A stretch of 64,000 bases of DNA from Lactiplantibacillus plantarum (GTDB lineage Bacteria; Bacillota; Bacilli; Lactobacillales; Lactobacillaceae), in the NCBI RefSeq assembly GCF_014131735.1, contig NZ_CP039121.1, forward strand, positions 496,001-560,000. Reading direction: 5' to 3'. Under the pieces are notes generated by a model that worked only from the letters and a program-made list of their open reading frames with translations, was not told the DNA's origin and made no database searches. This document shows positions 25,788 to 34,970 of this stretch, in pieces. Made by a program: the position numbers and the translations under genes. Position 1 is the stretch's first letter. Every line of letters begins with the position of its first letter.

Positions 25788-26681
25788 ATGAAAGTGTTTA
25801 TAACAGGTGGTACGGGATTTGTAGGTAGTGCGGTTGTACAAGAATTAGTCGCTAATGGTTTTGAGGTCGTCGGACTAGCTCGTTCTGAGACGAGCGCTCA
25901 AAAACTCATTAGTTGGGGGGCTCAGCCTGTACGCGGAAGTTTGACTAGTTTGTCAACGTTGGCGACGGCTGCTGCTCAGGCAGATGCCATTATTCATTTG
26001 GGCTTTAACAATGATTTTCGGCATTTTTTTCAGGCTGGTGCAATGGATCGGCGGGCCATTGAAACTATGGGGCGTGCCATTAGTGGGACTAATAAGCCGT
26101 TGGTCGTTACGTATGGGACGACGGGCATTAGAAAGCATGTCGAGACGGAGCATGAAGTCGCGGATACTGGGCTACTCAAATGGCTCACACCGAGAAAATC
26201 TGAGATCGTCGCACGTCAGTTAATGGCTCAAAATATCAATGCGTTTGTCGTACGCTTATCACCGGCTGTTCATGGTGCGGGTGATAAGGGCTTTACTAGA
26301 ACAGTGATTGAGCGTGCTAAAAAAAGCCACCGTGCTGAGTACTTTGGCTTAGAAACACATGCTTGGAGTGCTGTTCATCGGTTAGATGCGGCGCACTTGT
26401 TTTATTTAGTCACGATGTATGGCCTTGAGCATCCAACAACTAACGAGCGCGTTTTCAACGCAGTTGCCGAGGAATCGATCACAACCGCGGCCATTGCGCG
26501 TACGATTAGTCGTAAGTTAAATGTTCCATTAAAGGCTAAGTATAATCCACTGAGTTTTGGCGACACAGCGATGCTTTACCTAATCAATTGTCCGACCTCC
26601 AGTCAGCTTACACGACAAATATTAGGTTGGGTTCCAGTACAACCAGATTTATTAACTGATATTAGTAGTTCACGGTATTAA
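25788..26681 (+). CDS. Atypical extended SDR (NAD-dependent epimerase/dehydratase family)
   Basis: 297-residue protein. TGGTGFVGSAVVQELVANG (residues 6-24) is the extended-SDR GxxGxxG motif. The active-site Tyr-xxx-Lys is not intact (LTPRKSEIVAR: the lysine is there, the tyrosine is not), as in the atypical branch with unknown or lost catalysis. Start ATG 25788 after GCGGAG. Its last 20 nt overlap the convergent TetR gene (26662). The TetR is a plausible partner, but the convergent layout argues against simple promoter sharing. Confidence 0.8.
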   Translation: MKVFITGGTGFVGSAVVQELVANGFEVVGLARSETSAQKLISWGAQPVRGSLTSLSTLATAAAQADAIIHLGFNNDFRHFFQAGAMDRRAIETMGRAISGTNKPLVVTYGTTGIRKHVETEHEVADTGLLKWLTPRKSEIVARQLMAQNINAFVVRLSPAVHGAGDKGFTRTVIERAKKSHRAEYFGLETHAWSAVHRLDAAHLFYLVTMYGLEHPTTNERVFNAVAEESITTAAIARTISRKLNVPLKAKYNPLSFGDTAMLYLINCPTSSQLTRQILGWVPVQPDLLTDISSSRY

Positions 26682-27174
26682 GTGGGTTACTAAAAATATT
26701 GTCCAAGGTAGCCGTATCCGTGAATATATTATAAGGCGCATTGCCCACGGTTATCCATAAGGTGAGTCCCTTGATACGGCCAACAGCTAGAAACCGGACT
26801 AGTCGTTGATCATCGTCAACAGTATCTTTACACAGATGGATTAGATAATTCAGGAATGCATCGCGAAAGGCGTCATCGTTAAATTGATGACGCAATGTTT
26901 CTTGAAAACGCGCATTGCCGAATGAGTTGAGCGTTTCAAAAGGATGTGTGAAGATCTGGTCAATAGTTAGCTTCGATTGCTGCCGCTTTTGTTCAAATAG
27001 GGCTTCCAATAAATCGTACTGATCTTGAAAGTGCTTGTAAAAAGTTGACCGATGGACTAACGCTGCATCCGAAATATCTTGAACGGTGATTTTTCGAAAG
27101 GGCTTGTCACTCAGCAGGTTTTCATATGCCAGTAGAATCGTGGCCTGCATCCGTTGATTTCTTTGATTAGCCAT
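26662..27174 (-). CDS. TetR/AcrR-family regulator
   Basis: 170-residue regulator. HTH KITVQDISDAALVHRSTFYK at residues 27-46 is of the DhaS/TetR_C_8 group. Start ATG 27174 follows GAGGAGGTATTCGTA; the upstream in-frame methionine at 27282 has no ribosome site. It ends 20 nt inside the 3' end of the oppositely oriented SDR gene. Target unknown. Confidence 0.83.
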   Translation of the reverse strand: MANQRNQRMQATILLAYENLLSDKPFRKITVQDISDAALVHRSTFYKHFQDQYDLLEALFEQKRQQSKLTIDQIFTHPFETLNSFGNARFQETLRHQFNDDAFRDAFLNYLIHLCKDTVDDDQRLVRFLAVGRIKGLTLWITVGNAPYNIFTDTATLDNIFSNPLNTVNY

Positions 27175-27351
27175 TACGAATACCTCCTCGAAATTTAATA
27201 GAATACGATTAGTATAACCTGTCCGGTGTGCCGATACAAAGATGTGGTGTAAGCATTTGAAATTCAGAGCGCTTATAAGCATGTGCCCTGCGGCGGTATA
27301 GTCAAGGGACTAGAATTGGTAAGCCAACCAAATATTTTAATGATTAATCGT

Positions 27352-27410
27352 AAAAAAACGAGTGCAATAGTTGGTATGTTCATGCATACGACACGATTGC
27401 ACTCGTTTTA
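27352..27410 (-). terminator. Terminator of the iron-uptake ABC operon
   Basis: AAAACGAGTGCAAT (27355-27368) pairs with ATTGCACTCGTTTT (27396-27409), plus an inner TATG/CATA stem. On the minus strand it is followed by a T run. Confidence 0.8.
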
Positions 27411-27418
27411 AGGTTTAT

Positions 27419-28414
27419 TTATCTCCGCACTAACAGGTAAATAAAATATGGCGCTCCAATCAATGCGACGAGCACGCCGGCTGGCAGTTCAGTGGTCGTG
27501 GTGATTAGTTTTCCTAAGGTATCGGCAGCGAGTAATAACGTACTCCCTAACAGACCAGCTAACGGCAGCTGATAGCGTTGTCGGGACCCCACGATTCGTC
27601 GTGCCAGGTTGGGGGTAATCAGGCCAATGAAACTGATACCGCCACTAATGGCGACACTGACGCCGGCTAACATGGCGGCCACGCTAATCAATCCCAATTG
27701 TTGGCGTTTCAAGTTGATTCCCAATGTTTGGGCAGTGGTCGTACCGAGTGTAAAAGCGTCGAGAACGGGTAATTGAATGAATAGAATACCACTACCGACT
27801 GCCAGCCATGGAAGCGCCCAGCCGATATAAGACCAATCAGTGCCCCACAAACTACCGGCCAACCAATTCATGACAAATTGATAGTTATCAGGTGATAATT
27901 TTAGTGTCATCAACACCATTAAGGCTGAAAAACAGCCGGACAAGGCGACGCCGACCAGTAACAGGCGCTTAGACGAGATCCCTCGTTGACGCTGATTCGC
28001 TAATAAAAAAATCAGGGCCGTACTTAACCACGCCCCAGCTAACGCAACGATAGGTAAACTCAGCGTTAACGAAGCGTTGGTGCCTGCACCAATAATGAGT
28101 AACATAACGGCTAGTCCAGCGCCGTTATTAATTCCGAGTAGACTAGGGTCGGCCATTGGATTGTTGGTGACCGTTTGTAAGACGTTACCGGATAATGCCA
28201 GGGCCCAGCCAACCATGATAGCGAGCACGATCCGTGGTAAGCGAAAGTTGACTAAGACTAGCATGTCGGTCGCATTACCGCGACCAGTTAAAATTCCCAG
28301 CAGAGCGGGCCAGCTGATGGTCATTGTACCCGTACTAAGGTTGAGAATCGCTAGTCCGAGCATGCTAGCAGTTAAGAGCAGTGACCAAATAATTAAGCGA
28401 CGATTAGGGCTCAT
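27419..28414 (-). CDS. Iron-complex ABC transporter permease (FecCD family)
   Basis: 331-residue FecCD/BtuC-type permease with about nine to ten TM helices. Family segments: GNVLQTVTNNPMADPSLLGINNGAG and ISFIGLITPNLARRIVGS. It forms the membrane channel with the second permease upstream. Start ATG 28414 overlaps the preceding stop (ATGA). Third gene of an ATPase-permease-permease operon; substrate likely ferric siderophore, though cobalamin or haem cannot be excluded. Confidence 0.9.
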   Translation of the reverse strand: MSPNRRLIIWSLLLTASMLGLAILNLSTGTMTISWPALLGILTGRGNATDMLVLVNFRLPRIVLAIMVGWALALSGNVLQTVTNNPMADPSLLGINNGAGLAVMLLIIGAGTNASLTLSLPIVALAGAWLSTALIFLLANQRQRGISSKRLLLVGVALSGCFSALMVLMTLKLSPDNYQFVMNWLAGSLWGTDWSYIGWALPWLAVGSGILFIQLPVLDAFTLGTTTAQTLGINLKRQQLGLISVAAMLAGVSVAISGGISFIGLITPNLARRIVGSRQRYQLPLAGLLGSTLLLAADTLGKLITTTTELPAGVLVALIGAPYFIYLLVRR

Positions 28415-29409
28415 GCTTTCATCGGCTCCTTTCGTGCAAGGTAGATGAAGCACGGTACCCCGATTAAGGAGATAATGATGCCAAAGGGCGTTTCATGTGG
28501 CGGATTAACTAGCCGTGCAATCAAATCCGCACCGACCGTCAGTGTTGCACCAAGGATCAACGTTAATGGCATGCTATTGCGGTAATTAGCGCCCGCTAAC
28601 CAACGCGCCATGTGGGGAATCATCAGGCCAACAAAAGTAATCGTGCCAACTAATGCCACTGAGATCCCGGATAAAATGACGGCACAGATGAGAGCTAGGC
28701 CTCGCAGTAATGGGAGACTTTTCCCTAAACTCTGTGCATTGTCGTCAGTAAGATAGGCTAAGTTTAGTTGCGGTGCGAGTAGTAGGGTCAGTAGCAATCC
28801 CAAGACTAGTCCTGGACCGAGAAACTTTAATTGTGTCCAGCTGACGGCACCCAGGCCACCGAAATACCAGAACGCGAGGTCCTGTTTGAGCTGCAACACA
28901 AGGGCCAGCCCTTCGCTCAGAGCTGTTAATAGGCTACTGATTGCAATCCCAGCGAGTACCAGAATCGTGGGATCGAGTTGAACATGGCGGGCGGTGCTGA
29001 TACTGAAAATCAGTCCGGCACTGGCTGCCGCACCAATAATGGCCCAACCAGTCGTTTGTAAAGTTGATAACTTTGGAAAAAAGGCTAAACACAGCGTTAG
29101 CATTAAGCCCGCTCCCGCGTTAATCCCCAGTAAGCCTGAATCCGCTAACGGGTTACGCGTCACTGCTTGCATTAGGGCGCCGCTACCAGCAAGAGCTGCC
29201 CCAATCAACGCCGCTCCAAGGACGCGGGGCACACGAATGTGCCGGATAATTTGTTGATCAAGATTGCCAGTGTGTGTGGTCGTCAGGGCGTGCCAGACGG
29301 TGGCCGTACGCATCTGGTCAGCGCCAAATCGCAAACTGAGCCCCATGACGAGAATGAGTACGCCGGTACTAAGTGCCAGCCACCCCCAATATCTGGACGT
29401 TGACTTCAT
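28411..29409 (-). CDS. Iron-complex ABC transporter permease (FecCD family)
   Basis: 332-residue FecCD permease, about nine to ten TM helices. Conserved GSGALMQAVTRNPLADSGLLG and ITFVGLMIPHMARWLAG segments. It overlaps both neighbours by 4 nt (ATGA at 29406-29409 and 28411-28414), so the three importer genes are tightly coupled. It pairs with the downstream permease as a heterodimer, as in FecCD or FhuB halves. Confidence 0.9.
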   Translation of the reverse strand: MKSTSRYWGWLALSTGVLILVMGLSLRFGADQMRTATVWHALTTTHTGNLDQQIIRHIRVPRVLGAALIGAALAGSGALMQAVTRNPLADSGLLGINAGAGLMLTLCLAFFPKLSTLQTTGWAIIGAAASAGLIFSISTARHVQLDPTILVLAGIAISSLLTALSEGLALVLQLKQDLAFWYFGGLGAVSWTQLKFLGPGLVLGLLLTLLLAPQLNLAYLTDDNAQSLGKSLPLLRGLALICAVILSGISVALVGTITFVGLMIPHMARWLAGANYRNSMPLTLILGATLTVGADLIARLVNPPHETPFGIIISLIGVPCFIYLARKEPMKA

Positions 29410-30200
29410 GCGGGGGCCACTTCCTGACAGCCGTTATAGGTCAAAATCAGTGGGGTACCGTGGTAGTCAACGAGGGTGGCATCAATATTGAAAATTGTTT
29501 TTAAGTTAGCGGCCGTCATGACGGTGGACACGGGACCGTGGGCCAAAACGTGACCGTCCTTGAGCGCGATTAATTGGTCAGAGATGCGAGCCGCATGGTT
29601 CAAGTCGTGTAATGCCATAATGATAGTTCGGTGGGCCTGTTCGTTGAGCTTTTTGACGAGTTGCATCACTTCTAATTGGTGAGTCAAATCTAAGTAGGTG
29701 GTGGGTTCATCCAGAATAATCGTGTCAGTATCTTGAGCAACGGCCATGGCGATCCATGCCCGTTGACGTTGTCCGCCAGAAAGGGTGCTTAGGGGCCGTT
29801 GGCGTAAATCTTGGAGGCTGGCCTGAGTGAGCGCCCATTCGATTTTTTGATGGTCAGTTGTGGTGAGCCCACTTAACGGCCGCCGATAAGGTAAGCGGCC
29901 AAAACTCACCAGTTCTTCTACGGTGAGATCGTTAGCCGTTTGGTTTGTCTGTGGTAAGACTGCAATCTTTTTCGCAAAAGTTTTGCTTTTGATTTGTTGA
30001 ATGTTTTGATGATCCAGTAGAATAACGCCGGTTGTTGGTGGCAATAGGTGGGCGATGGCACGAATGAGGGTCGATTTACCGCTACCATTCGGGCCAATCA
30101 GCGTAGTGATCTGACCATGCGGAATCGTAATTGATAGCTGATCGACGATAACCTTGTCGCCATAACCAATACTAATATTTTGGGCTTCAATGGTATTCAC
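29406..30200 (-). CDS. Iron-complex ABC transporter ATP-binding protein
   Basis: 264-residue ATPase. Walker A GPNGSGKST at about residues 37-45, signature LSGGQRQR, Walker B TIILDEPTTYLD and switch His in ALHDLNHA. FecE/FhuC/BtuD class. It starts at ATG after AAAGGAAT and is the first gene of the leftward operon. Divergent, about 235 bp away, is the binding lipoprotein gene. The shared region contains repeated ACTAATAATT boxes that could mediate metal-dependent repression. Confidence 0.92.
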   Translation of the reverse strand: MNTIEAQNISIGYGDKVIVDQLSITIPHGQITTLIGPNGSGKSTLIRAIAHLLPPTTGVILLDHQNIQQIKSKTFAKKIAVLPQTNQTANDLTVEELVSFGRLPYRRPLSGLTTTDHQKIEWALTQASLQDLRQRPLSTLSGGQRQRAWIAMAVAQDTDTIILDEPTTYLDLTHQLEVMQLVKKLNEQAHRTIIMALHDLNHAARISDQLIALKDGHVLAHGPVSTVMTAANLKTIFNIDATLVDYHGTPLILTYNGCQEVAPA

Positions 30201-30330
30201 AAATAGGATTCCTTTCTTAAAGTTAAGCGTTCAAGGAGGTTCGCTTAATAAGTTAACTAATTTTGTTTAGTTGTGCACAATCTTATTTTGCCAGCTTGTT
30301 TGTTGGAAAACGTGATTAAAACAACTGCTA

Positions 30331-30407
30331 ACTAATAATTAGTGTTCAATTGATAGTCTTATCTTAAATGTTTTTATTGACAATTGATAGTGTTTTCACT
30401 AATAATT
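30331..30407 (+). promoter_or_regulatory. Promoter and candidate repressor boxes of the iron-uptake divergon
   Basis: TTGACA (30377-30382), 17 nt, then TAATAA (30400-30405) form a good promoter for the binding lipoprotein, about 32 nt before its GTG. The string ACTAATAATT occurs twice (30331-30340, extended to the palindrome ACTAATaATTAGT; and 30398-30407 over the -10). Position and repetition suggest an operator of a Fur/DtxR-like iron repressor; this is inference. Confidence 0.5.
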
Positions 30408-30436
30408 TTGGTAGCGCTTGAAAGGTGGAGACAGTT

Positions 30437-31366
30437 GTGACAAAACGGTGGCAAATTGTAAAATTGGGATTAGTATTGGGGTTAATGGGAAGCCTACTAT
30501 TAGGGGCGTGCGGTGCGAAGCAGCCGACAAGTACGACAGTTACACGAACCGATTATTTGAAGCATAAGGTCAAGGTGCCGAAGCATCCGAAACGGATCGT
30601 GGCGAGTTATTTGGAAGATGATTTAGTGGCTTTAGGCATTAAACCGGTCGTGCAGTGGTCGGTCAAAAATGGTAGTGGTACGCAGGCTTACTTGAAAGAG
30701 CAGTTGAAAGGGGTGCCGCTAATTGACTATTCGTTACCATATGAAGCGGTGACCAAGGCCAAACCGGACTTGATTCTGATGGGGACGAGTAGTGCGGTCG
30801 CCAATGGCAAGTATGCGCAATATAATAAAATCGCCCCGACCTACGTGGTCAAAAATGGGACTACGGTAACGTGGCGCCAAACTTTCCTTGATGTGGCTAA
30901 GGTGGTTAATCGCCAGGCTAAGGCCAAAAAAGTCCTTGCTAAGTATGACAAGCAGGTCCAAACGACGCGACAAGCGTTGAAAAAGTCTGGTCAGCATAAA
31001 GTGGCGGTGTTGTGGGTCACCAATAATACGGCCTACATGGTCAATGATAATTCGGCCAGCGGGGCCTTACTGTATCAAGATTTACAATTGGGTGAACCAA
31101 GTTTAGTTAAACAAGTGTCTAAGTCGGCCACGGCGGATTGGTCGGCGGTCTCGTTAGAAAAGCTAGCTAAGTTAGATGCGGATGATATTTTCTTAGTGAA
31201 TAGTCAAAAGAGTGCGTCGCTATTTAAGGACCCGCTGTGGAAAAATATCAAGGCCGTGAAAAACAACCATCTGTACCAGTATGGTGACAGTAGCAGTTGG
31301 CAGTATTCGGGACCAATTGCTTATTCACAAATGATTGATATGGTGAAGACGGACTTGTTGAAATAA
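30437..31366 (+). CDS. Iron-complex ABC transporter substrate-binding lipoprotein
   Basis: 309-residue lipoprotein. Signal peptide with lipobox LLLGAC, so it is lipid-anchored outside the membrane. The mature part is a class III (FhuD/FepB/BtuF) binding protein: HPKRIVASYLEDDLVALGIKP near the start, KPDLILMG in the middle, a rigid backbone helix (DVAKVVNRQAKAKKVLAKYD) and C-terminal SYSQMID-like end. GTG at 30437 is chosen since AAAGGTGGAG lies 6 nt upstream; GTG 30425 would overlap that site. Divergent from the ATPase-permease operon it serves. Confidence 0.9.
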   Translation: MTKRWQIVKLGLVLGLMGSLLLGACGAKQPTSTTVTRTDYLKHKVKVPKHPKRIVASYLEDDLVALGIKPVVQWSVKNGSGTQAYLKEQLKGVPLIDYSLPYEAVTKAKPDLILMGTSSAVANGKYAQYNKIAPTYVVKNGTTVTWRQTFLDVAKVVNRQAKAKKVLAKYDKQVQTTRQALKKSGQHKVAVLWVTNNTAYMVNDNSASGALLYQDLQLGEPSLVKQVSKSATADWSAVSLEKLAKLDADDIFLVNSQKSASLFKDPLWKNIKAVKNNHLYQYGDSSSWQYSGPIAYSQMIDMVKTDLLK

Positions 31367-31416
31367 TAGTTAGTCAATCATTATAACGAAAAATAATAGG
31401 ATTGAGATAAAAATTT

Positions 31417-31462
31417 AAAACGCGTAAATTACTCACAGTAAAATAAGTAATTTACGCGTTTT
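31417..31462. terminator. Bidirectional terminator after the binding lipoprotein
   Basis: AAAACGCGTAAATTACT (31417-31433) is perfectly repeated inverted at 31446-31462. It separates two convergent genes. Confidence 0.8.
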
Positions 31463-31486
31463 ATTGTCTATAGACAGCGGTAATCA

Positions 31487-32086
31487 TCAGCCCAACGCGT
31501 GTTGATAGGCGGGGACTAATAAATCATCGACAAGTAGATGAAGGGTGGCATCAGTAATCGGTTCATTAGCAAAAGCACGGTAGCGAAGCCAGTCGAATGG
31601 CATCAGTTGTAAGTCGCACGATAAAGTTCCCGTACGCAGTTCCCCACGTTGCTGTGCACGCTGACACACGCGTTCAATCGCATGGGCATCAATCTTTTTC
31701 ACAGCATTGAGCAAGTCCTTAACTTCTGGATTTGCTTGTTGATCTAGGTGGTGAAACCAAGTGATAACCAAAGCTTGATTGAATGTATTAATACTGACAG
31801 TGAAGCGCTTGAGTACTTGGAATAAATCTTCAGAAAGTGTCTGACCGGTCAAGTTCACTTCGTCTAGTTGACCATGGTTTTCCGTAATGATTTGGTCCTG
31901 GATAGCCGCAATTGCAAGCTCTAGTGGTGAACGCCAGCGTCGGTAAATGACAGGCTTACTGGTGCCGGCCTGTTCCGCGACGTTAGCGAACGTCAATTGT
32001 TCAAGACCATCTTGATTTAAGATGTCACGGGCGGCTTGATAGATGGCGTTTTCGAGTTCAGCGCCACGACGACGTGTTTTAGTCAT
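31487..32086 (-). CDS. TetR/AcrR-family repressor of the adjacent MFS pump
   Basis: 199-residue TetR regulator. HTH LTFANVAEQAGTSKPVIYRR at residues 32-51, with the helical ligand domain behind. ATG 32086 follows an AAAGAGGG-type ribosome site. Divergent from an EmrB/QacA-type exporter; two palindromes in the shared 116-bp region are the likely operators, giving autoregulation and pump induction by an exported drug or metabolite. Confidence 0.88.
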   Translation of the reverse strand: MTKTRRRGAELENAIYQAARDILNQDGLEQLTFANVAEQAGTSKPVIYRRWRSPLELAIAAIQDQIITENHGQLDEVNLTGQTLSEDLFQVLKRFTVSINTFNQALVITWFHHLDQQANPEVKDLLNAVKKIDAHAIERVCQRAQQRGELRTGTLSCDLQLMPFDWLRYRAFANEPITDATLHLLVDDLLVPAYQHALG

Positions 32087-32105
32087 GTAATCCCTCTTTT
32101 TAAAT

Positions 32106-32187
32106 AAGATACTTTAAGTTTCTTATTGACTTTTTCTTTATATAGCGTATTATACCAGTTATGCAAATAAGACACTTTTAGTTTCTT
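32106..32187. promoter_or_regulatory. Promoter and two TetR operators of the MFS pump
   Basis: Promoter TTGACT (32126-32131), 16 nt, TATTAT (32148-32153). Two near-palindromic copies of AAGAnACTTTnAGTTTCTT lie at 32106-32124 (against the -35) and 32169-32187 (between the start site and AGGAGG). Two related palindromes flanking one promoter fit TetR-type repression. Confidence 0.7.
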
Positions 32188-32202
32188 AATTAGGAGGATA
32201 AT

Positions 32203-33681
32203 ATGCAAGCAAAAGCAAAAATTTCAAAAGCAACTATGACGATTGCCTGGGTCGTAGTGTTTGGTGCGATGGCACCATTATTAGATTCAACCATGATCAA
32301 CATTGCCATTAACAACTTAGTGACTAGTTTTCATAGTAGCGTGACGACGGTCCAGTGGGCAGTTACAGGTTATTTACTGGCAACGGGGGTCGCGGTGCCA
32401 TTTTCCAGTTGGTTACTCAATCGATTTGATGGTAAAGCAGTCTTTGTGGCTGGTGAGATTTTGTTTGGTCTTGGCTCGATATTTGCAGCCGTAGCACCGA
32501 ATATTCAACTATTGATTATCGCTCGGTTAGTTCAAGGTTTTGCGGGTGGCTTGATTATGCCACTCTTGACGACCTTGCTTGTGCAAACTGCGGGTGCAGC
32601 AGTGATGGGCCAGATGATGGCAACAGTTGGGCTACCCATGATTTTAGGACCATTAATCGGACCGGTCATTGGCGGAATCATTATCAAATTTGCATCGTGG
32701 CATTGGATTTTTTGGATCAATGTCCCAGTAGTCTTGATTTCAATCGCTTTGATTTTGTGGAAGATGCCGAATTATCCGGCACAAAATCGAACAGCGAAAA
32801 TGGACTTTATTGGTATCTTGCTACTAATTGTGTCCTCAAGTGCTATCATTTATAGTTTGGTTAATGCCGCGCATACTGACCGTTTTAATAACGCGACAAG
32901 TATTGAGATGTTAATTCTAGGGGCGATAGCGTTGATTAGTTATGTCGTATGGGCCGCTTGGCAAAAAGAACGGGCGGTAGTGCCACTGCACTTATTTAAG
33001 TTTGCATCATTTGATGGTGCTGGCTTAGGATTGTTTATCGCTGGGACGGTATTGAACGGCGCAATGTTGTTACTACCACTCTATTTTCAAAACGTTCGGG
33101 GAATGAGCGTGATTAACGCCGCTCTAGCGCTATTACCTCAGGGAGCGGGAATGCTAGTTTCGCGGACGTTAACGGGAAGGCTAACAGATCAAATAGGCGC
33201 TAAGTACGTGGTTCTGGGAAGTGTCGTCATCACGTTTGTCGGTACCTTACCGTTTTATTGGTTTGGTCAACAGACGTCTTACTGGATTTTGGCACTTATT
33301 TTATTTGTGCGGGGAATTGGTGCTGGTGGTATTTTAATGCCGTTAATGGCCGATGCTTATACAGGAATGCAACCTGGACAAGTGCCAGCTGCAACAATTG
33401 GGACCAGAATTATCCAAAATATTGGGAGTGCGTTTGGATCCGCTTTGATTACGACGATTGTAACGGCGTATTCCACACACCAAGTGAATGTGTTTGAACG
33501 ACACCTAAAAGCAGGAACGTATCACGTCGACGCAGCTCACTTACAAGTCTTTACAACAAGCCATTTGCAAGCAATTCGCTTAGCAGCGTTTCAACAAGGC
33601 TTTCTAGTGATTGCAATTGCCGCAATAGTTATTATTTTGCCAACCTTATTGCTGACTAACAAATTGAAGGCGGCGAAGTAA
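32203..33681 (+). CDS. MFS multidrug exporter, DHA2 (EmrB/QacA) family
   Basis: 492-residue, 14-TM drug:H+ antiporter. First-helix LDSTMINIAINN and QWAVTGYLLATGVAVP match the DHA2 start. ARLVQGFAGGLIMPLLTTLL is the TM4 region; GPLIGPVIGG is antiporter motif C. ATG follows AGGAGG. Controlled by the divergent TetR, judging from the operators between them. Exported compounds unknown. Confidence 0.9.
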   Translation: MQAKAKISKATMTIAWVVVFGAMAPLLDSTMINIAINNLVTSFHSSVTTVQWAVTGYLLATGVAVPFSSWLLNRFDGKAVFVAGEILFGLGSIFAAVAPNIQLLIIARLVQGFAGGLIMPLLTTLLVQTAGAAVMGQMMATVGLPMILGPLIGPVIGGIIIKFASWHWIFWINVPVVLISIALILWKMPNYPAQNRTAKMDFIGILLLIVSSSAIIYSLVNAAHTDRFNNATSIEMLILGAIALISYVVWAAWQKERAVVPLHLFKFASFDGAGLGLFIAGTVLNGAMLLLPLYFQNVRGMSVINAALALLPQGAGMLVSRTLTGRLTDQIGAKYVVLGSVVITFVGTLPFYWFGQQTSYWILALILFVRGIGAGGILMPLMADAYTGMQPGQVPAATIGTRIIQNIGSAFGSALITTIVTAYSTHQVNVFERHLKAGTYHVDAAHLQVFTTSHLQAIRLAAFQQGFLVIAIAAIVIILPTLLLTNKLKAAK

Positions 33682-33797
33682 CAAGCTAGGAGAAAAAATA
33701 ATTAAATCCGCTTGACTTATAGTCGGCTCTAACAACTATTATTAGTTTCGTTGGCAGATGTTTTTAACTATAATTCATCAAAAAGGGGATAACAATT

Positions 33798-34751
33798 ATG
33801 AAGACAATTCAAATTGGCGCTAGTCAGCTCAAAGCGTCTGCGGTTGCGCTGGGTATTATGCGGATGGTTCGTTTAGATACCGATGCGGCAGCGAACGTCT
33901 TAGAGACCGTTCATGACCGGGGCGTTAACTTTATTGATTCAGCGGATATTTATGGTAACGGTGATTCGGAACGGATTTTCGGGCAGGCATTAAAACAGTC
34001 GAGTTTAAAGCGTGAAGACTTTTTTATTCAATCTAAAGGTGGTATTGTACTCGATCCTGAGAAGAGTTCTGGTGAACTAGTCTTTGGTCAACGCTATGAC
34101 TTTTCTAAGCAGCATTTGATTGCAACGGTCGATAAGATCTTGCAACGGATGCAGCTGGACTACCTAGATTCGTTTCTATTACACCGGCCCGATCCGCTGA
34201 TGGATCCCGCCGAAGTCGCCGCGGCGTTTGATGAATTGCAAGCTACTGGTAAGGTGCGTCACTTCGGTGTTTCCAACTTTAACCCGATGCAAGTCGAGAT
34301 GTTACAAGCGGCAGTCAGCCAGAAATTGATGATCAACCAATTACAATTTGGTGTCATGCACACCGGTCCAATTCAGTTTGGGTTGCACACGAATATGCAG
34401 GATACGGCTAGCCTTAATCATGATGGCGAAATTATCGAATATTCGCGGCTACACCACATGACGATTCAAGCTTGGTCACCCTATCAATACGGCATGTTTG
34501 CTGGGACCTTTATTGATAATCCGAAGTTTCCAGAATTGAATGCGAAATTACAGGAATTGGCTGATCAATATCATGTGACTAAAAATGCGATTGCGACGGC
34601 TTGGATTTTACGTCACCCGGCCAATATGCAGGTCATTTTAGGTTCAATGAATCCGCAACACCTTGATGAGAGCATTGCGGGGACCGATGTGACGTTGACA
34701 CGCCAGGAATGGTATGACGTTTACTTTGCAGCGGGCAATGATTTACCTTAA
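33798..34751 (+). CDS. Aldo/keto reductase
   Basis: 317-residue NADPH-dependent aldo/keto reductase, (beta/alpha)8 barrel. Catalytic set: Asp and Tyr in NFIDSADIYGNGDSE, Lys in IQSKGGI, His in FLLHRPDPL. The cofactor end is ILGSMNPQHLDE. It resembles YdhF/YcsN-type reductases. ATG follows AAAAGGGG. Monocistronic, with a terminator at 34796-34835. Physiological carbonyl substrate unknown. Confidence 0.9.
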   Translation: MKTIQIGASQLKASAVALGIMRMVRLDTDAAANVLETVHDRGVNFIDSADIYGNGDSERIFGQALKQSSLKREDFFIQSKGGIVLDPEKSSGELVFGQRYDFSKQHLIATVDKILQRMQLDYLDSFLLHRPDPLMDPAEVAAAFDELQATGKVRHFGVSNFNPMQVEMLQAAVSQKLMINQLQFGVMHTGPIQFGLHTNMQDTASLNHDGEIIEYSRLHHMTIQAWSPYQYGMFAGTFIDNPKFPELNAKLQELADQYHVTKNAIATAWILRHPANMQVILGSMNPQHLDESIAGTDVTLTRQEWYDVYFAAGNDLP

Positions 34752-34795
34752 TTTGAATAGTCCTTGTGATGATTAATTAATCATAATAGGTTTAG

Positions 34796-34835
34796 GTTCT
34801 TTCGAAACGGTTACTAGTCTCGAAAGAACTTTTTT
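34796..34835 (+). terminator. Terminator after aldo/keto reductase
   Basis: GTTCTTTCGA (34796-34805) / TCGAAAGAAC (34820-34829) followed by six T. Confidence 0.85.
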
Positions 34836-34970
34836 GTGTGGTGCAATTGTGGTTGTTATAACTTGGTGTATTGATCAATTGCTGAATAAAGTCAGAATTG
34901 ACTTTATTGGTAGTTAAGCGGTATTAATCATAAAATTGAGTAATGATAGATTATAAGGAGGAACGATTAT

